From: Pseudomonas sp. B21-028
GTDB lineage: Bacteria; Pseudomonadota; Gammaproteobacteria; Pseudomonadales; Pseudomonadaceae
Assembly: GCF_024749045.1 (NCBI RefSeq)
Contig: NZ_CP087184.1
Coordinates: 2,914,001-2,978,000, forward strand
Direction: 5' to 3'
Length of the DNA stretch: 64,000 bases
The position numbers and the translations under genes are program-made. Under the pieces are notes generated by a model that was given only the letters and a program-made list of their open reading frames with translations, was not told the DNA's origin and ran no database searches. Of the stretch, positions 8,655 through 17,350 are shown piece by piece (position 1 is the first letter of the stretch; every line of letters begins with the position of its first letter).

Positions 8655-11540
8655 ATGCTCTCTGAAGGGCCATTACAGAGCGGAACCGGCATGGATAACG
8701 AACCCGACAGCATCATCGACGGACTGCCAGGCATGGCCTGGACGGCCCGTGTCGATGGCGGCGTCGACTATGTCAATCAGTACTGGAGCCGGTACACCGG
8801 GCGCAATCGCGAGGAGGCAATGGGAGAGGGCTGGCATGCCGCCGTCCATCCCGACGACCGTGCGCAGGTGTTCGAATGCTGGCGCGCAATTCTGAACGGT
8901 GATGAGCCACGGGGCATACAGGCACGCCTGCGACGGGCCGATGGGGTTTATCGCCGATTCGTCGTGCGCGTGAGCCCGTTGACCGATACGGCCGGAGCCG
9001 TCCGCAAATGGTGTGGAATCTGTACCGACATCGAGGATTACTGTGCGGTCGCCCAGCCCGCCTGCATGGCCGAGCCCGGTTTGCGGACGATGATCGACAG
9101 CATTCCGGCCCTGGTCTCGCTGATGAGCCCCAGCGGGGACCTGGAATGCGTGAACATCCACAACCTGGAATACATGGGCGCCACCCTTGAAGAGCTCAAG
9201 GAGTGGGCCGTGAGTGAGATCATTCACGTCGAGGACCGTCCCAGGATCATCGACAGCTGGGCTCAGGCGGTGGCCACCGGTAATCCCTTTCGCGCCGAGT
9301 TGCGCATCCGTCGTGCGGACGGCGCCTACCACTGGTTCATCGCCAACGGCATGCCGATGCGGGATGAGACCGGTCGCATCACCCGCTGGTGGGTCATCAC
9401 CATCGACATCGACGAGCAGAAGCGCGACAAGGCCCTGATCGCCAAGGCGCTGGCCGAGATCAGCGCCTCGGAAGCCCGGTTGCGCAGCATCATCAACGCG
9501 GTGCCCGGTTTTGTCTGGAGCGCCACGCCCGATGGCAATGTCAGCTTTCTCAACCAGCGGTGGTGCGATTACACCGGTATCGCGCTGGAAGACGCGTGCG
9601 GTACCGGCTGGATGGCCGCGATTCATCCGGATGACGGCGGTGCGTTGGCCGCTTACTGGAAAGCGCTGGCAACGGGCGAACCGGGTGAATTCGAGGCCAG
9701 GTTGCGTCGCTTCGACGGCACGTTCCGCTGGTTTCTGATCCGGGCGGTACCGGAGCGCAATGAGTCGGGCCAGGTGGCGCGCTGGTACGGGGAAAACACC
9801 GATATCGAAGATCGCAAACGCGCCGAAATGCTGCTGGCCGGGGAGAAACGCCTGCTGGGCATGATCGCCGGAGGTTCCGCCCTCAAACGAATTCTCGAAG
9901 CACTTTGCGCATTGGCCGAGGCGAGTCTCGACGGTTGCGTGTGCAGCATCGTGCAAGTCGACCGCAAGCACCCGTATCCGACGCAGGAAGCCATCCCACG
10001 GATATTGCCAGGGGCTGCGCCGAGCATACCGGCGAGCCTGGTGGCAGGCCTCGACGGGCGGGTGGCGGATGCGGACGCGTGTCCCGCCGCGCTGGTTGCG
10101 ATCCGCAACGAACAGGTGATTTGCTGCGACTTGGCCAGTGAGACGCGCTGGCAAGATTGGTGCTCGACTGCCCTGGCCAATGGTTTGCGAGCGAACTGGT
10201 CGACGCCGATCACCTCCGTCAACGGCGAGGTGACAGGAGTTCTGTCGATCCTGCATCCCGAATCGACAGCCCCTGGCCCCCTGCAGCAGACCCTGATCGC
10301 CCAGATCACTCACCTTGCAAGCATTGCCATCGATCGGGCACGGGGCGAGGCGGCACTGCGCCAGAGCGAGGCGTTCCTGGCCAAGGCGCAACGGCTGAGT
10401 TCGACGGGCACCTTCTTGTGGCGCGTCGGCTCGGATGAGCTGACCTGGTCCGAGGAGATCTATCGGATACTCGACCTGGATCCGAGTGTGACGCCCACGC
10501 TGGATTTCATCTACACCCGCATCCACCCGGACGATATCTCGGCCTACAAGGAGATGATCAGGCACCAGCGCCAAAAAGGTCAGGACTTCGAGCATGAACA
10601 TCGGCTGCAGTTACCTGACGGTACCGTCAAACATGTCCACTTGGTGGCGCATGCGATGAGGGACGGGGAGGGCCGGCTGGAGTACATCGCCGCGTTGCAG
10701 GACGTGACCCAGCGGCGTCTTTCCGAAGCGGCGCTCGGCAAGGTCCGCTCGGAGCTGGCTCATCTGGCCCGGGTTGCCAGCCTGGGTGCGCTGACCGCGT
10801 CGATTGCCCACGAGGTCAACCAGCCGCTGGCCGGCATCATCACCAACGCCAGCACCTGCTTGCGCATGCTCGGCGCCAATCCACCGAATGTAGACGGCGC
10901 CCTGGAAACCGCACGGCGTACCATCCGGGATGGCAACCGCGCCTCCGATGTGATCAATCGGTTGCGGGTGCTGTTTTCGAAGAAAAGCATCGCGATTGAA
11001 GACGTCGACATCAACGAAGCCGCACGGGAGGTGATCGCGCTGTTGCTGGGCGAGTTGCAGCGAGGCGCGGTGATACTGCATCCCGAATTCGCTGACGCCC
11101 TGCCGCCAGTCCGCGGTGATCGCGTACAGTTGCAGCAGGTGATTCTCAACTTGATCCTGAATGCCAAGGAGGCGATGAGCAAGATGACCGACCGGCCTCG
11201 GCGCATGCAGGTCAGTACCGGCCTGCAGGACGATCACGTTTATCTCGACGTCAGGGACAACGGCGTCGGCTTCGATCCCCAGGACGCGGAGCGCCTGTTC
11301 AGTGCTTTCTACACAACCAAGAGTTCGGGCATGGGGATCGGCTTGTCGGTCAGTCATTCGATCATCGAAAAACACAACGGAAGGATCTGGGCCTGCGTGA
11401 ACGATATCGGACCGGGCGCAACGTTTCGTTTTTCCATTCCCTGCAAAGGCCAGCGTGATCCAGCCGAAGTCATCCAGGGCGTCCGCGAGCCTGGTGCCGA
11501 GAGGGATTGCGAGCCCACCAGAGAGGTTTTCAATGGATAA
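8655..11540 (+). CDS. Multi-PAS sensor histidine kinase
   Basis: Cytosolic sensor kinase of up to 961 aa without membrane segments. Order: PAS at about 22-130, PAS at about 145-255, PAS at about 275-390, GAF-like region at about 405-565, PAS at about 575-690, then dimerisation/phosphotransfer domain with His719 (ASIAHEVNQPL) and an ATPase domain with N box (NLILNAKEAM), DNGVGF and the G box GMGIGL. The HExNQPL motif is of the FixL/DctB type. ATG at 8655 or 8691 are both possible; neither has a strong ribosome site. The 3' end overlaps the next response-regulator gene by 8 nt, so the trio at 8655-12600 is one signalling operon. The signal is not evident; no haem-binding PAS residue was verified. 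Confidence 0.85.
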   Translation: MLSEGPLQSGTGMDNEPDSIIDGLPGMAWTARVDGGVDYVNQYWSRYTGRNREEAMGEGWHAAVHPDDRAQVFECWRAILNGDEPRGIQARLRRADGVYRRFVVRVSPLTDTAGAVRKWCGICTDIEDYCAVAQPACMAEPGLRTMIDSIPALVSLMSPSGDLECVNIHNLEYMGATLEELKEWAVSEIIHVEDRPRIIDSWAQAVATGNPFRAELRIRRADGAYHWFIANGMPMRDETGRITRWWVITIDIDEQKRDKALIAKALAEISASEARLRSIINAVPGFVWSATPDGNVSFLNQRWCDYTGIALEDACGTGWMAAIHPDDGGALAAYWKALATGEPGEFEARLRRFDGTFRWFLIRAVPERNESGQVARWYGENTDIEDRKRAEMLLAGEKRLLGMIAGGSALKRILEALCALAEASLDGCVCSIVQVDRKHPYPTQEAIPRILPGAAPSIPASLVAGLDGRVADADACPAALVAIRNEQVICCDLASETRWQDWCSTALANGLRANWSTPITSVNGEVTGVLSILHPESTAPGPLQQTLIAQITHLASIAIDRARGEAALRQSEAFLAKAQRLSSTGTFLWRVGSDELTWSEEIYRILDLDPSVTPTLDFIYTRIHPDDISAYKEMIRHQRQKGQDFEHEHRLQLPDGTVKHVHLVAHAMRDGEGRLEYIAALQDVTQRRLSEAALGKVRSELAHLARVASLGALTASIAHEVNQPLAGIITNASTCLRMLGANPPNVDGALETARRTIRDGNRASDVINRLRVLFSKKSIAIEDVDINEAAREVIALLLGELQRGAVILHPEFADALPPVRGDRVQLQQVILNLILNAKEAMSKMTDRPRRMQVSTGLQDDHVYLDVRDNGVGFDPQDAERLFSAFYTTKSSGMGIGLSVSHSIIEKHNGRIWACVNDIGPGATFRFSIPCKGQRDPAEVIQGVREPGAERDCEPTREVFNG

Positions 11541-11904
11541 GCCTTTGCTCGTATCGGTGGTTGATGACGACGAATCGGTGCGGGAAGCCTTGCCGGACTT
11601 GCTCAAGGAATTCGGTTTTGCGGTCCAGGCGTTTTCGTCGGCCCAGGCGTTTCTTTCGTCCGGGTATCCCAGCCAGACCCACTGCCTGATACTGGACGTC
11701 GCCATGCCGGGTATGTCGGGTCCGGAGCTGCAAAAGGAACTCGCCTTGCGCCATTTCAACATCCCGATCATCTTCATCACGGCGCTGGGCGATGCGGCCC
11801 GATGTGCACACCTGATAAGCCAGGGCGCAGTGGATTGCCTGATGAAGCCCTTCAGCGAGGAGGCGCTGCTCAAGGCGCTCAGCGCTGCGTTGCCGGTCAG
11901 TTGA
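11533..11904 (+). CDS. Receiver-only response regulator
   Basis: Protein of 123 aa that is one CheY-like receiver. Acidic pocket (VVDDDES at 9-15), phosphoacceptor Asp55 (LILDVAMPG), conserved Thr in FITALGD and Lys105 (MKPFSE) are present. There is no output domain. The ATG at 11533 lies inside the end of the kinase gene with GAGAGG six bases upstream, so translation is probably coupled. It probably takes phosphate from the adjacent kinase, as a sink or relay competing with the FixJ-like partner downstream; that role is inferred. Confidence 0.85.
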   Translation: MDKPLLVSVVDDDESVREALPDLLKEFGFAVQAFSSAQAFLSSGYPSQTHCLILDVAMPGMSGPELQKELALRHFNIPIIFITALGDAARCAHLISQGAVDCLMKPFSEEALLKALSAALPVS

Positions 11905-11934
11905 CTGCCAATGACGACTACTGGAGGAGGTAGC

Positions 11935-12600
11935 GTGTTGAGCGCGAACAATAGAGCTGGCGCCGAGCGTCGCGGCTCGGCGATGGACAACACGCCCATC
12001 GTGTTTGTCGTCGACGATGATATTTCCGTGCGCGAGTCGCTGGAATTGCTGATCGGTCACGCCCAGTGGCGACCGCAACTGTTCGAGTCCGCCCAGGCCT
12101 TTCTTGCCCAGCCCCGGCCTGCGGTTCCCAGTTGCCTGATACTCGACATCAACCTGCCGGACCTGAGCGGGCTGGACCTGCAGAATGCGATTGCCGGTGA
12201 CCGGCCCATGATCCCGATCATCTTCATCACCGGCTACGGCGATGTGCCGCGTTCGGTGCGTGCCATGAAGGCCGGCGCCGTGGAGTTCCTGACCAAACCG
12301 TTCGACGACGAAGTGCTGCTCAACGCCATCGCCGATGCGTTGGAAGGCAGCCGTACCGCCTTGAGTCGCGAGGGGGACCTGCGTGCGCTGCGAGAAGCCT
12401 ACGCAACGTTGACTCCCCGTGAGCAAGAGGTCCTGGCCATGGTTGTCACGGGGCGCATGAACAAAGTCATCGCGGCGGAACTGGGGATCAGCGAAATCAC
12501 CGTCAAGGCCCATCGAGGCAAGGTCATGCGCAAGATGAAGGCCCGCTCCCTGGCTGACCTGGTGAAAATGGATGCCCAGTTGACCCTGGCGCTCAGCTGA
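11935..12600 (+). CDS. FixJ/NarL-type response regulator
   Basis: Transcription regulator of about 221 aa: receiver at about 20-135 with phosphoacceptor Asp71 (LILDINLPD) and TKPFDD Lys, then a LuxR-type helix-turn-helix at about 155-215 (LTPREQEVL, then IAAELGISEITVKAHRGKV). The GTG at 11935 is chosen because GGAGGAGG lies 4-11 bases before it; ATG at 11911 lies upstream of that ribosome site, TTG at 11938 has equal claim, and ATG at 11983 is a shorter option. The stop overlaps the convergent regulator gene by 8 nt. It is the DNA-binding output of the adjacent multi-PAS kinase. Confidence 0.85.
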   Translation: MLSANNRAGAERRGSAMDNTPIVFVVDDDISVRESLELLIGHAQWRPQLFESAQAFLAQPRPAVPSCLILDINLPDLSGLDLQNAIAGDRPMIPIIFITGYGDVPRSVRAMKAGAVEFLTKPFDDEVLLNAIADALEGSRTALSREGDLRALREAYATLTPREQEVLAMVVTGRMNKVIAAELGISEITVKAHRGKVMRKMKARSLADLVKMDAQLTLALS

Positions 12601-15502
12601 GCCCCGGTGATGCCAGCGTCCTTTGCCACAGAGCTTGCAACTGGCGCGCGTCCAGGGTGTCATGCCCTTCGGACATTCGTTCGTTGCACGCCGCCAGCAG
12701 GTTCCTGGCCTCGTGGACCCGGGCCTGCTCCAGCCACAAAGTGGCGAGATCCATCGAGGACCGCAGTTCCCACGACAAGGCGCCTTGCCGCTGGCTCAGG
12801 GCAATCGATTCATTGAGCGTGTCTTCGACCGCAACGGGATTGCCTGGGCCCAGTGTCTTGAGGATAGCGGCCTTGATCCGAAGCAGTTCTGGCAGGGCGT
12901 AGGCGTCGCCGCTCTGGCGGCAGTGGCGGATGGTGGCCTCGACCTGCGCCGACGCCTTCTCGTACTGGCCGCTCAGGACCAGGCCCTCGACCAGGGACGT
13001 CTCGAACGAAGTGGTCAGCAGTTCGTAACGCATGCCTCGCAGCCGCGCCAGGCTTTCCTCCAGCAAGGCCACCGCGTTACCGGGTTGCCCGGCACGGATC
13101 GCGATAGCCCCTTGCACGCCCATTGCCGCTGCTACATAAGGGGCCAGCGCATTGGCCTCGGCGGTTTTCCTGAAGGTCTCAAGGCCGTTGGCGGCCTTCT
13201 CCAGGTCCCCCGTCCAGATGTAAATGCACAGTGTCCAGACCAAGGCGATGCAGTAAGTCACCGGGTGGTCCAACGCGGCGGCCTCTGCCTCGACCTGCTC
13301 GGCCCAGCGCCGGGCCTGATCGGGAAACCCCATCAACCACAGTGTCCGCGCCAGGGCCAGCCCGGTGCGGTTGCGATGATCGAAACCATAATGAACGGTG
13401 CTGCTGCGTTCCGACGGCAGGCTGTTGCGCAGGGACTTTTCCAGTTCCCGCCGCGCCAGCGTCTGGTTGCCGAGCAGGTGATGGGAAATACCGGCCAGCG
13501 AGGCGGCCACGGCGATGGCCTCGGGTGTGCCGATGAGGTTGCCCACGGCGACGGCTTGTTCGGCCCAGGCCAGCGATGACGGGAAGTCGCCAATGCGCTC
13601 CGAGAAGATTTGCAGGCGTCCGAGCAGCCTCAGCCGGGATTCGTGATCGCCCAGCCCCTCGGCAATGGCCAGGGCCCTGAGCAGCGCTTTGTGTGCCGCC
13701 TCGCTGTTCCCCCGAGTGAACATCAACACCAGGCCCAGGGCGGCCTGCAATTCCATTTCGGTCGGTGTCCCGAAGTAACCCAACTCAAGCAGTTCGGTGG
13801 CCCGTGAACACCAGGTGCGGCACTCGACCATCAGCGAAAAATGCAAGAACAACGGTGCGCTCGCGGCGGCCAGGGGCAACGCCAGCCCTGGATCGCCCTG
13901 AGGGCCGAAACTCCATTCCAGCGCATTCCTGATATTGCCCAGCTGGCTGGCGAGTCGCGAGGACTGCTCGAATATTTCATCGGGGGTGCTGCCGAGCCGA
14001 CCGAGCAAGTCCATGAAGTAGGCCGCGTGCCTGAACGACAGCGCGTGCGCCTCGGTATCGCCCCGGGCCACAAGCTTCTCGCGCGCGTAGGCGCGGGTCA
14101 TTTCCAGCAGGCGATAGGTTGCCATCGCGTCACTGTGATCAACGCTGACCAGGCCCTTGGAGGCCAGTTCATCCAGCGTCGTGACCGCGGTGAGGGAGTC
14201 GATCTGGGTGTCGGTGAGAATCTGCGAGGCTGCCTCCAGGGAAAACGGTCCTACGAAAACCGCGAGGCGATCGAACACCAGTTGCTCTTGCATCGAGAGC
14301 AGGGCGTAGCTCCAATCGAGCATGGCGCGCAGCGTCTGATGGCGTGGCAGCGCCGTCCTTCGTCCGGACCAGCCCAGGGAAAAACGCTCGCCCAGCAGGG
14401 CGTGGGTGGCGTGCAGGCCGTGCCTGGCAACACGCACGGCAGCCAGCTCGATAGGCAAGGCCATGCCTTCGAGACGTCGGCACATGTCGGCAATCATCTG
14501 CGCGTTGCCGGCTTCCAGAAACAGCGAAGGATTGCCCGACGAGGCGCGGTCGACAAACAACTTCACCGCCGCGAATCCCAACAGTTCATCGGCGCTCAGC
14601 GCCTGTGTCTCGCCCGGAAAGTCCAAGGGGCTTAGCCAATGTACGTGTTCGCCCAGGGTACGCAGCGGTTCGCGGCTGGTCGCCAGCAGGCTCACGCCGG
14701 GCGCCGCCGCCCTGATCTGTTCGACAACGGCCGAAACGGCATCGATGAGGTGTTCGCAGTTGTCGATGATCAGCACCAGCTTGCGGGCTCGAAGGTGCGC
14801 GAGCAACACGAACAGCGGGTCTTCGGCCTGCACCGGAATGCCCAGGGAGCCGGCGAGCGAAGAGGGCACCAGCGTGGCGTCCTCGACTTGAGCGAGATCG
14901 ACAAAACGTACCGGGTCGTCGTTGTCGGCAGCGAGCCTGTGACCCACCTCAACGGCCAGGCTGGTCTTGCCGACCCCGCCAGGCCCGACGATGGTGAGCA
15001 GCTTGGGCTCTTGCAGGCGGTCGATAACCCTCTGCACATCGTCGTCCCGACCGATCAGCCTGGCGCGGGCCGGCAAGTTGCCAACCGTGCTGATGAAGCG
15101 TTTGCCGCCGGCTTGGGCGGACGTGACAGAGGAGATGGCGGAGTCGCCGGACTGGAGCCGTTCGATGGGCGCGACAAAGGCGTAGCCGACACCCACCTGG
15201 GTGGAGATATAGCGCGCCCCGTCTTCTCCATCCCCGAGGATTCGACGCAACCCCGTCATGTGGAAACGAAGGCTGCCTTCCGCGACCACGATATCGGGCC
15301 AGACCCGCTTGATCAATTCGCGCTTGGACAATACCCGTCCGGGACGCTCGAGCAATGCAATGAGCAAGTCCAGCGCTCGTCCGCCGATTTCCACAGTGGA
15401 GCCACTTTTAGTGAGCAATCGCTTGCCCGGCGTCACGCAGAAAGGACCGAAGGCAAGTTGCAGGCTCAACGATTCGTGCAGGTCGTCCGGGGCTGACTCC
15501 AC
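12593..15502 (-). CDS. Winged-helix / ATPase / TPR transcriptional regulator
   Basis: Large cytosolic regulator of 969 aa. Residues about 15-112 form an OmpR-type winged helix (LTKSGSTVEIGGRALDLLIA, then RELIKRVWPD and GVGYAFV). An NB-ARC/STAND-like ATPase follows, with Walker A GPGGVGKT at 173-180 and Walker B KLVLIIDNCE at 241-250. The remainder, about 500-960, is helical and TPR-like. The architecture resembles signal-transduction ATPases with an N-terminal DNA-binding domain, in which nucleotide and ligand drive oligomerisation. Two near-identical 12-mers upstream (15539 and 15595) could be its operator. Target genes are unknown; the ohr2 gene behind it lies on the same strand. Confidence 0.8.
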   Translation of the reverse strand: MESAPDDLHESLSLQLAFGPFCVTPGKRLLTKSGSTVEIGGRALDLLIALLERPGRVLSKRELIKRVWPDIVVAEGSLRFHMTGLRRILGDGEDGARYISTQVGVGYAFVAPIERLQSGDSAISSVTSAQAGGKRFISTVGNLPARARLIGRDDDVQRVIDRLQEPKLLTIVGPGGVGKTSLAVEVGHRLAADNDDPVRFVDLAQVEDATLVPSSLAGSLGIPVQAEDPLFVLLAHLRARKLVLIIDNCEHLIDAVSAVVEQIRAAAPGVSLLATSREPLRTLGEHVHWLSPLDFPGETQALSADELLGFAAVKLFVDRASSGNPSLFLEAGNAQMIADMCRRLEGMALPIELAAVRVARHGLHATHALLGERFSLGWSGRRTALPRHQTLRAMLDWSYALLSMQEQLVFDRLAVFVGPFSLEAASQILTDTQIDSLTAVTTLDELASKGLVSVDHSDAMATYRLLEMTRAYAREKLVARGDTEAHALSFRHAAYFMDLLGRLGSTPDEIFEQSSRLASQLGNIRNALEWSFGPQGDPGLALPLAAASAPLFLHFSLMVECRTWCSRATELLELGYFGTPTEMELQAALGLVLMFTRGNSEAAHKALLRALAIAEGLGDHESRLRLLGRLQIFSERIGDFPSSLAWAEQAVAVGNLIGTPEAIAVAASLAGISHHLLGNQTLARRELEKSLRNSLPSERSSTVHYGFDHRNRTGLALARTLWLMGFPDQARRWAEQVEAEAAALDHPVTYCIALVWTLCIYIWTGDLEKAANGLETFRKTAEANALAPYVAAAMGVQGAIAIRAGQPGNAVALLEESLARLRGMRYELLTTSFETSLVEGLVLSGQYEKASAQVEATIRHCRQSGDAYALPELLRIKAAILKTLGPGNPVAVEDTLNESIALSQRQGALSWELRSSMDLATLWLEQARVHEARNLLAACNERMSEGHDTLDARQLQALWQRTLASPGLS

Positions 15503-15538
15503 AAGAAGGACTCTCTAGAAATAGGATGGTGTTTTGCT

Positions 15539-15606
15539 GTACGACTGTCCTTACAGGCGAGTCTGCATGATAGGTGTTTTGATTAAACGTTCAAGTACGA
15601 CCGTCC
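15539..15606 (-). promoter_or_regulatory. Candidate operator: two direct 12-mers
   Basis: The 143-bp gap before the large regulator gene holds GTACGACTGTCC at 15539-15550 and GTACGACCGTCC at 15595-15606, one mismatch apart and spaced 56 bp start to start. Their position suits autoregulation by the winged-helix regulator starting at 15502. This is pattern only; no binding evidence exists here. Confidence 0.35.
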
Positions 15607-15645
15607 CGTTAGCCGGGTGTGACAGGATGGGCCTGCGCTGGGTAA

Positions 15646-16062
15646 TCAGACGATGGTGAGAGTGACGTCGATGTTCTTGCGGGTGGCTTTGGAGTACGGG
15701 CAGTTCTGGTGGGCAGCCTCGACAAGTTCCTGTGCGGTATCGGGCTCGATGTCGGGCAGCGAAACGGCCAGCCGGGCTTGCAGGAAAAAACCGTGTTCGC
15801 CATGGACCAGATCAACTTGCGCATTGACGGCTGCGCGGGCCGGGAACTGGATCTTGCGAGCGTTGCAGGCGTGACGCAAGGAACCCAGGAAACAGGCTGA
15901 CCAGCAGACTGCGAAGAGTTGTTCCGGGTTGGTGCCGGCTCCAGGCGCGCCTGGGGGGGATAACAGCAGGTCCAGTCGACCATCGTCACTACGCCCAACG
16001 CCTTCTCGACCGCCTGTTGTATACGTATGGCTGGTGTAAAGCACTTTTTCGATATTGATCAT
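15646..16062 (-). CDS. Second Ohr/OsmC family peroxidase
   Basis: OsmC/Ohr family protein of about 138 aa, with the reactive Cys pair in CWSACFLG and QNCPYSK and the TGGREG and NPEQLF blocks. It is clearly paralogous to the Ohr at 6732-7157 but diverged over most of its length, including an extra Cys in FAVCWSAC. The ATG at 16062 is preferred because AGGA lies 7 bases upstream; the ATG at 16068 sits almost on top of that site. It lies 36 bp downstream of the sigma-like gene on the same strand, so the two may form an operon. Confidence 0.85.
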   Translation of the reverse strand: MINIEKVLYTSHTYTTGGREGVGRSDDGRLDLLLSPPGAPGAGTNPEQLFAVCWSACFLGSLRHACNARKIQFPARAAVNAQVDLVHGEHGFFLQARLAVSLPDIEPDTAQELVEAAHQNCPYSKATRKNIDVTLTIV

Positions 16063-16098
16063 CGGCATTTCCTGATCAGGAGGACGGCGAGGCGCGAG

Positions 16099-16476
16099 TC
16101 AGACCGCTCTGCCGGCTTCGTTGAGGGGGGCTGCAACGCCGGCATCGCGGCCTTGGTTGTGCCAGCGGTAGAGCAAGGTTTCCCGGGCAATCGCGATCAG
16201 CCATGCGCGAAACGGAACGCCGGGGTCATAGTCTGCCCGTCGTTGCTGGAGCGCCATGAAAGCCTCCTGGATCAGACCGTCGACTTCTTCACGCCTGGCC
16301 CGCCCGGCTTGTACCTGGCCCTCGTAGAAGGCGCTGAGCAGCGGCTTCACTGTTGCCAGCAGCTGCTGTGAAGCCCGCGGGCCGTGTTTGGCGACCTTGG
16401 CCATCAACGCACACAGTTCATCGTTCCCCAGACGGTCGGTTCTGCACAGCCAGCTATCGCGGCAGCCTTCGGTCAT
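16099..16476 (-). CDS. ECF sigma-like protein with region 2 only
   Basis: Protein of 125 aa. The stretch VDGLIQEAFMALQQRR, then YDPGVPFRAWLIAIARE, matches sigma-70 region 2 (core binding and -10 recognition) of ECF sigma factors, especially the type next to small anti-sigma proteins. The protein ends soon after (NEAGRAV) with no region 4, so -35 recognition is missing. The ATG at 16476 has a good ribosome site (AGAGGGG). No anti-sigma gene is adjacent. It could be a truncated sigma remnant, a stand-alone region-2 regulator, or one half of a split sigma factor. Confidence 0.6.
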   Translation of the reverse strand: MTEGCRDSWLCRTDRLGNDELCALMAKVAKHGPRASQQLLATVKPLLSAFYEGQVQAGRARREEVDGLIQEAFMALQQRRADYDPGVPFRAWLIAIARETLLYRWHNQGRDAGVAAPLNEAGRAV

Positions 16477-16645
16477 GATCGAACCCCTCTTGAGTCATTG
16501 GGTCACTGCCCAGGCGCAACAGTTGGATGGACCTGTTGTCCCTGGCAGTGGTGAGCCTCAAGGGTGATGCCTTGCGGTGTCGACCACCAGTTATTCGGTG
16601 TTAGCGCTTGTTAGCTGACACGTTAACGAGCTGCAGCTCACCCCA

Positions 16646-17335
16646 GAACCCTCTGTGGGGGCGAGCCTGCTCGCGATAGCGGAGTGTCTGTCATGCAGAT
16701 GTTGAATGTACCCGACGCCATCGCGAGCAGGCTCGCTCCCACGGGGTTTGATGGTGTATGCAAAGGCCGTGTACACCGCAAAATCCCTTGTGGGAGCGAG
16801 CCTGCTCGCGATAGCGGAGTGTCTGTCCTGCAGATGTTGAATGTACCGACGCCATCGCGAGCAGGCTCGCTCCCACAGGGTTTGATGGTGTTTGCAAAGG
16901 CCGTGTATACCGCAAGATCCCTTGTGGGAGCGAACCTGCTCGCGATAGCGGAGTGTCTGTCCTGCAGATGTGAAAGTGCCGACGCCATCGCGAGCAAGCT
17001 AGGCTCCCACAGGGTTTGATGGTGTATGCAAAGGCCGTGTATACCGCAAGATCCCTTGTGGGGGCGAGCCTGCTCGCGATAGCGGAGTGTCTGTCATGCA
17101 GATGTGAAAGTGCCGACGCCATCGCGAGCAAGCCCGGCTCCCACAGGGTTTGATGGTGTTTGCAAAGGCCGTGTATACCGCAAGATCCCTTGTGGGGGCG
17201 AACCTGCTCGCGATAGCGGAGTGTCTGTCCAGCAGATGTTGAATGTACCGACGCCATCGCGAGCAGGCTCGCTCCCACAGGGTTTGATGGTGTATGCAAA
17301 GGCCGTGTACATCCCAGATCTCTTGTGGGAGTAAG
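16646..17335 (+). repeat. REP array 2, 134-bp period
   Basis: About five tandem units of 134 bp, with unit starts (TTTGATGGTG) at 16747, 16881, 17015, 17149 and 17283. Each unit carries one REP in each orientation, about 16790-16825 and 16850-16880 in the first full unit, plus the spacers TATGCAAAGGCCGTGTA and CAGATGTTGAATGTACC. It lies directly downstream of the 12-gene ebo operon. The stretch 16477-16645 holds no gene that I can see; it contains the 5' side of the sigma-like gene. Confidence 0.92.
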
Positions 17336-17350
17336 CAGGCACGCACGGTT

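Noticed and set aside
12623..15496. Plus-strand frames of 264-318 codons inside the 969-aa regulator
   Set aside because: Antisense shadows of a protein with intact Walker and winged-helix motifs.
16646..17335. CRISPR-like regularity of array 2 (and array 3)
   Set aside because: Period is about 134 bp, repeat units contain inverted REP pairs and spacers are near-identical; no cas genes.
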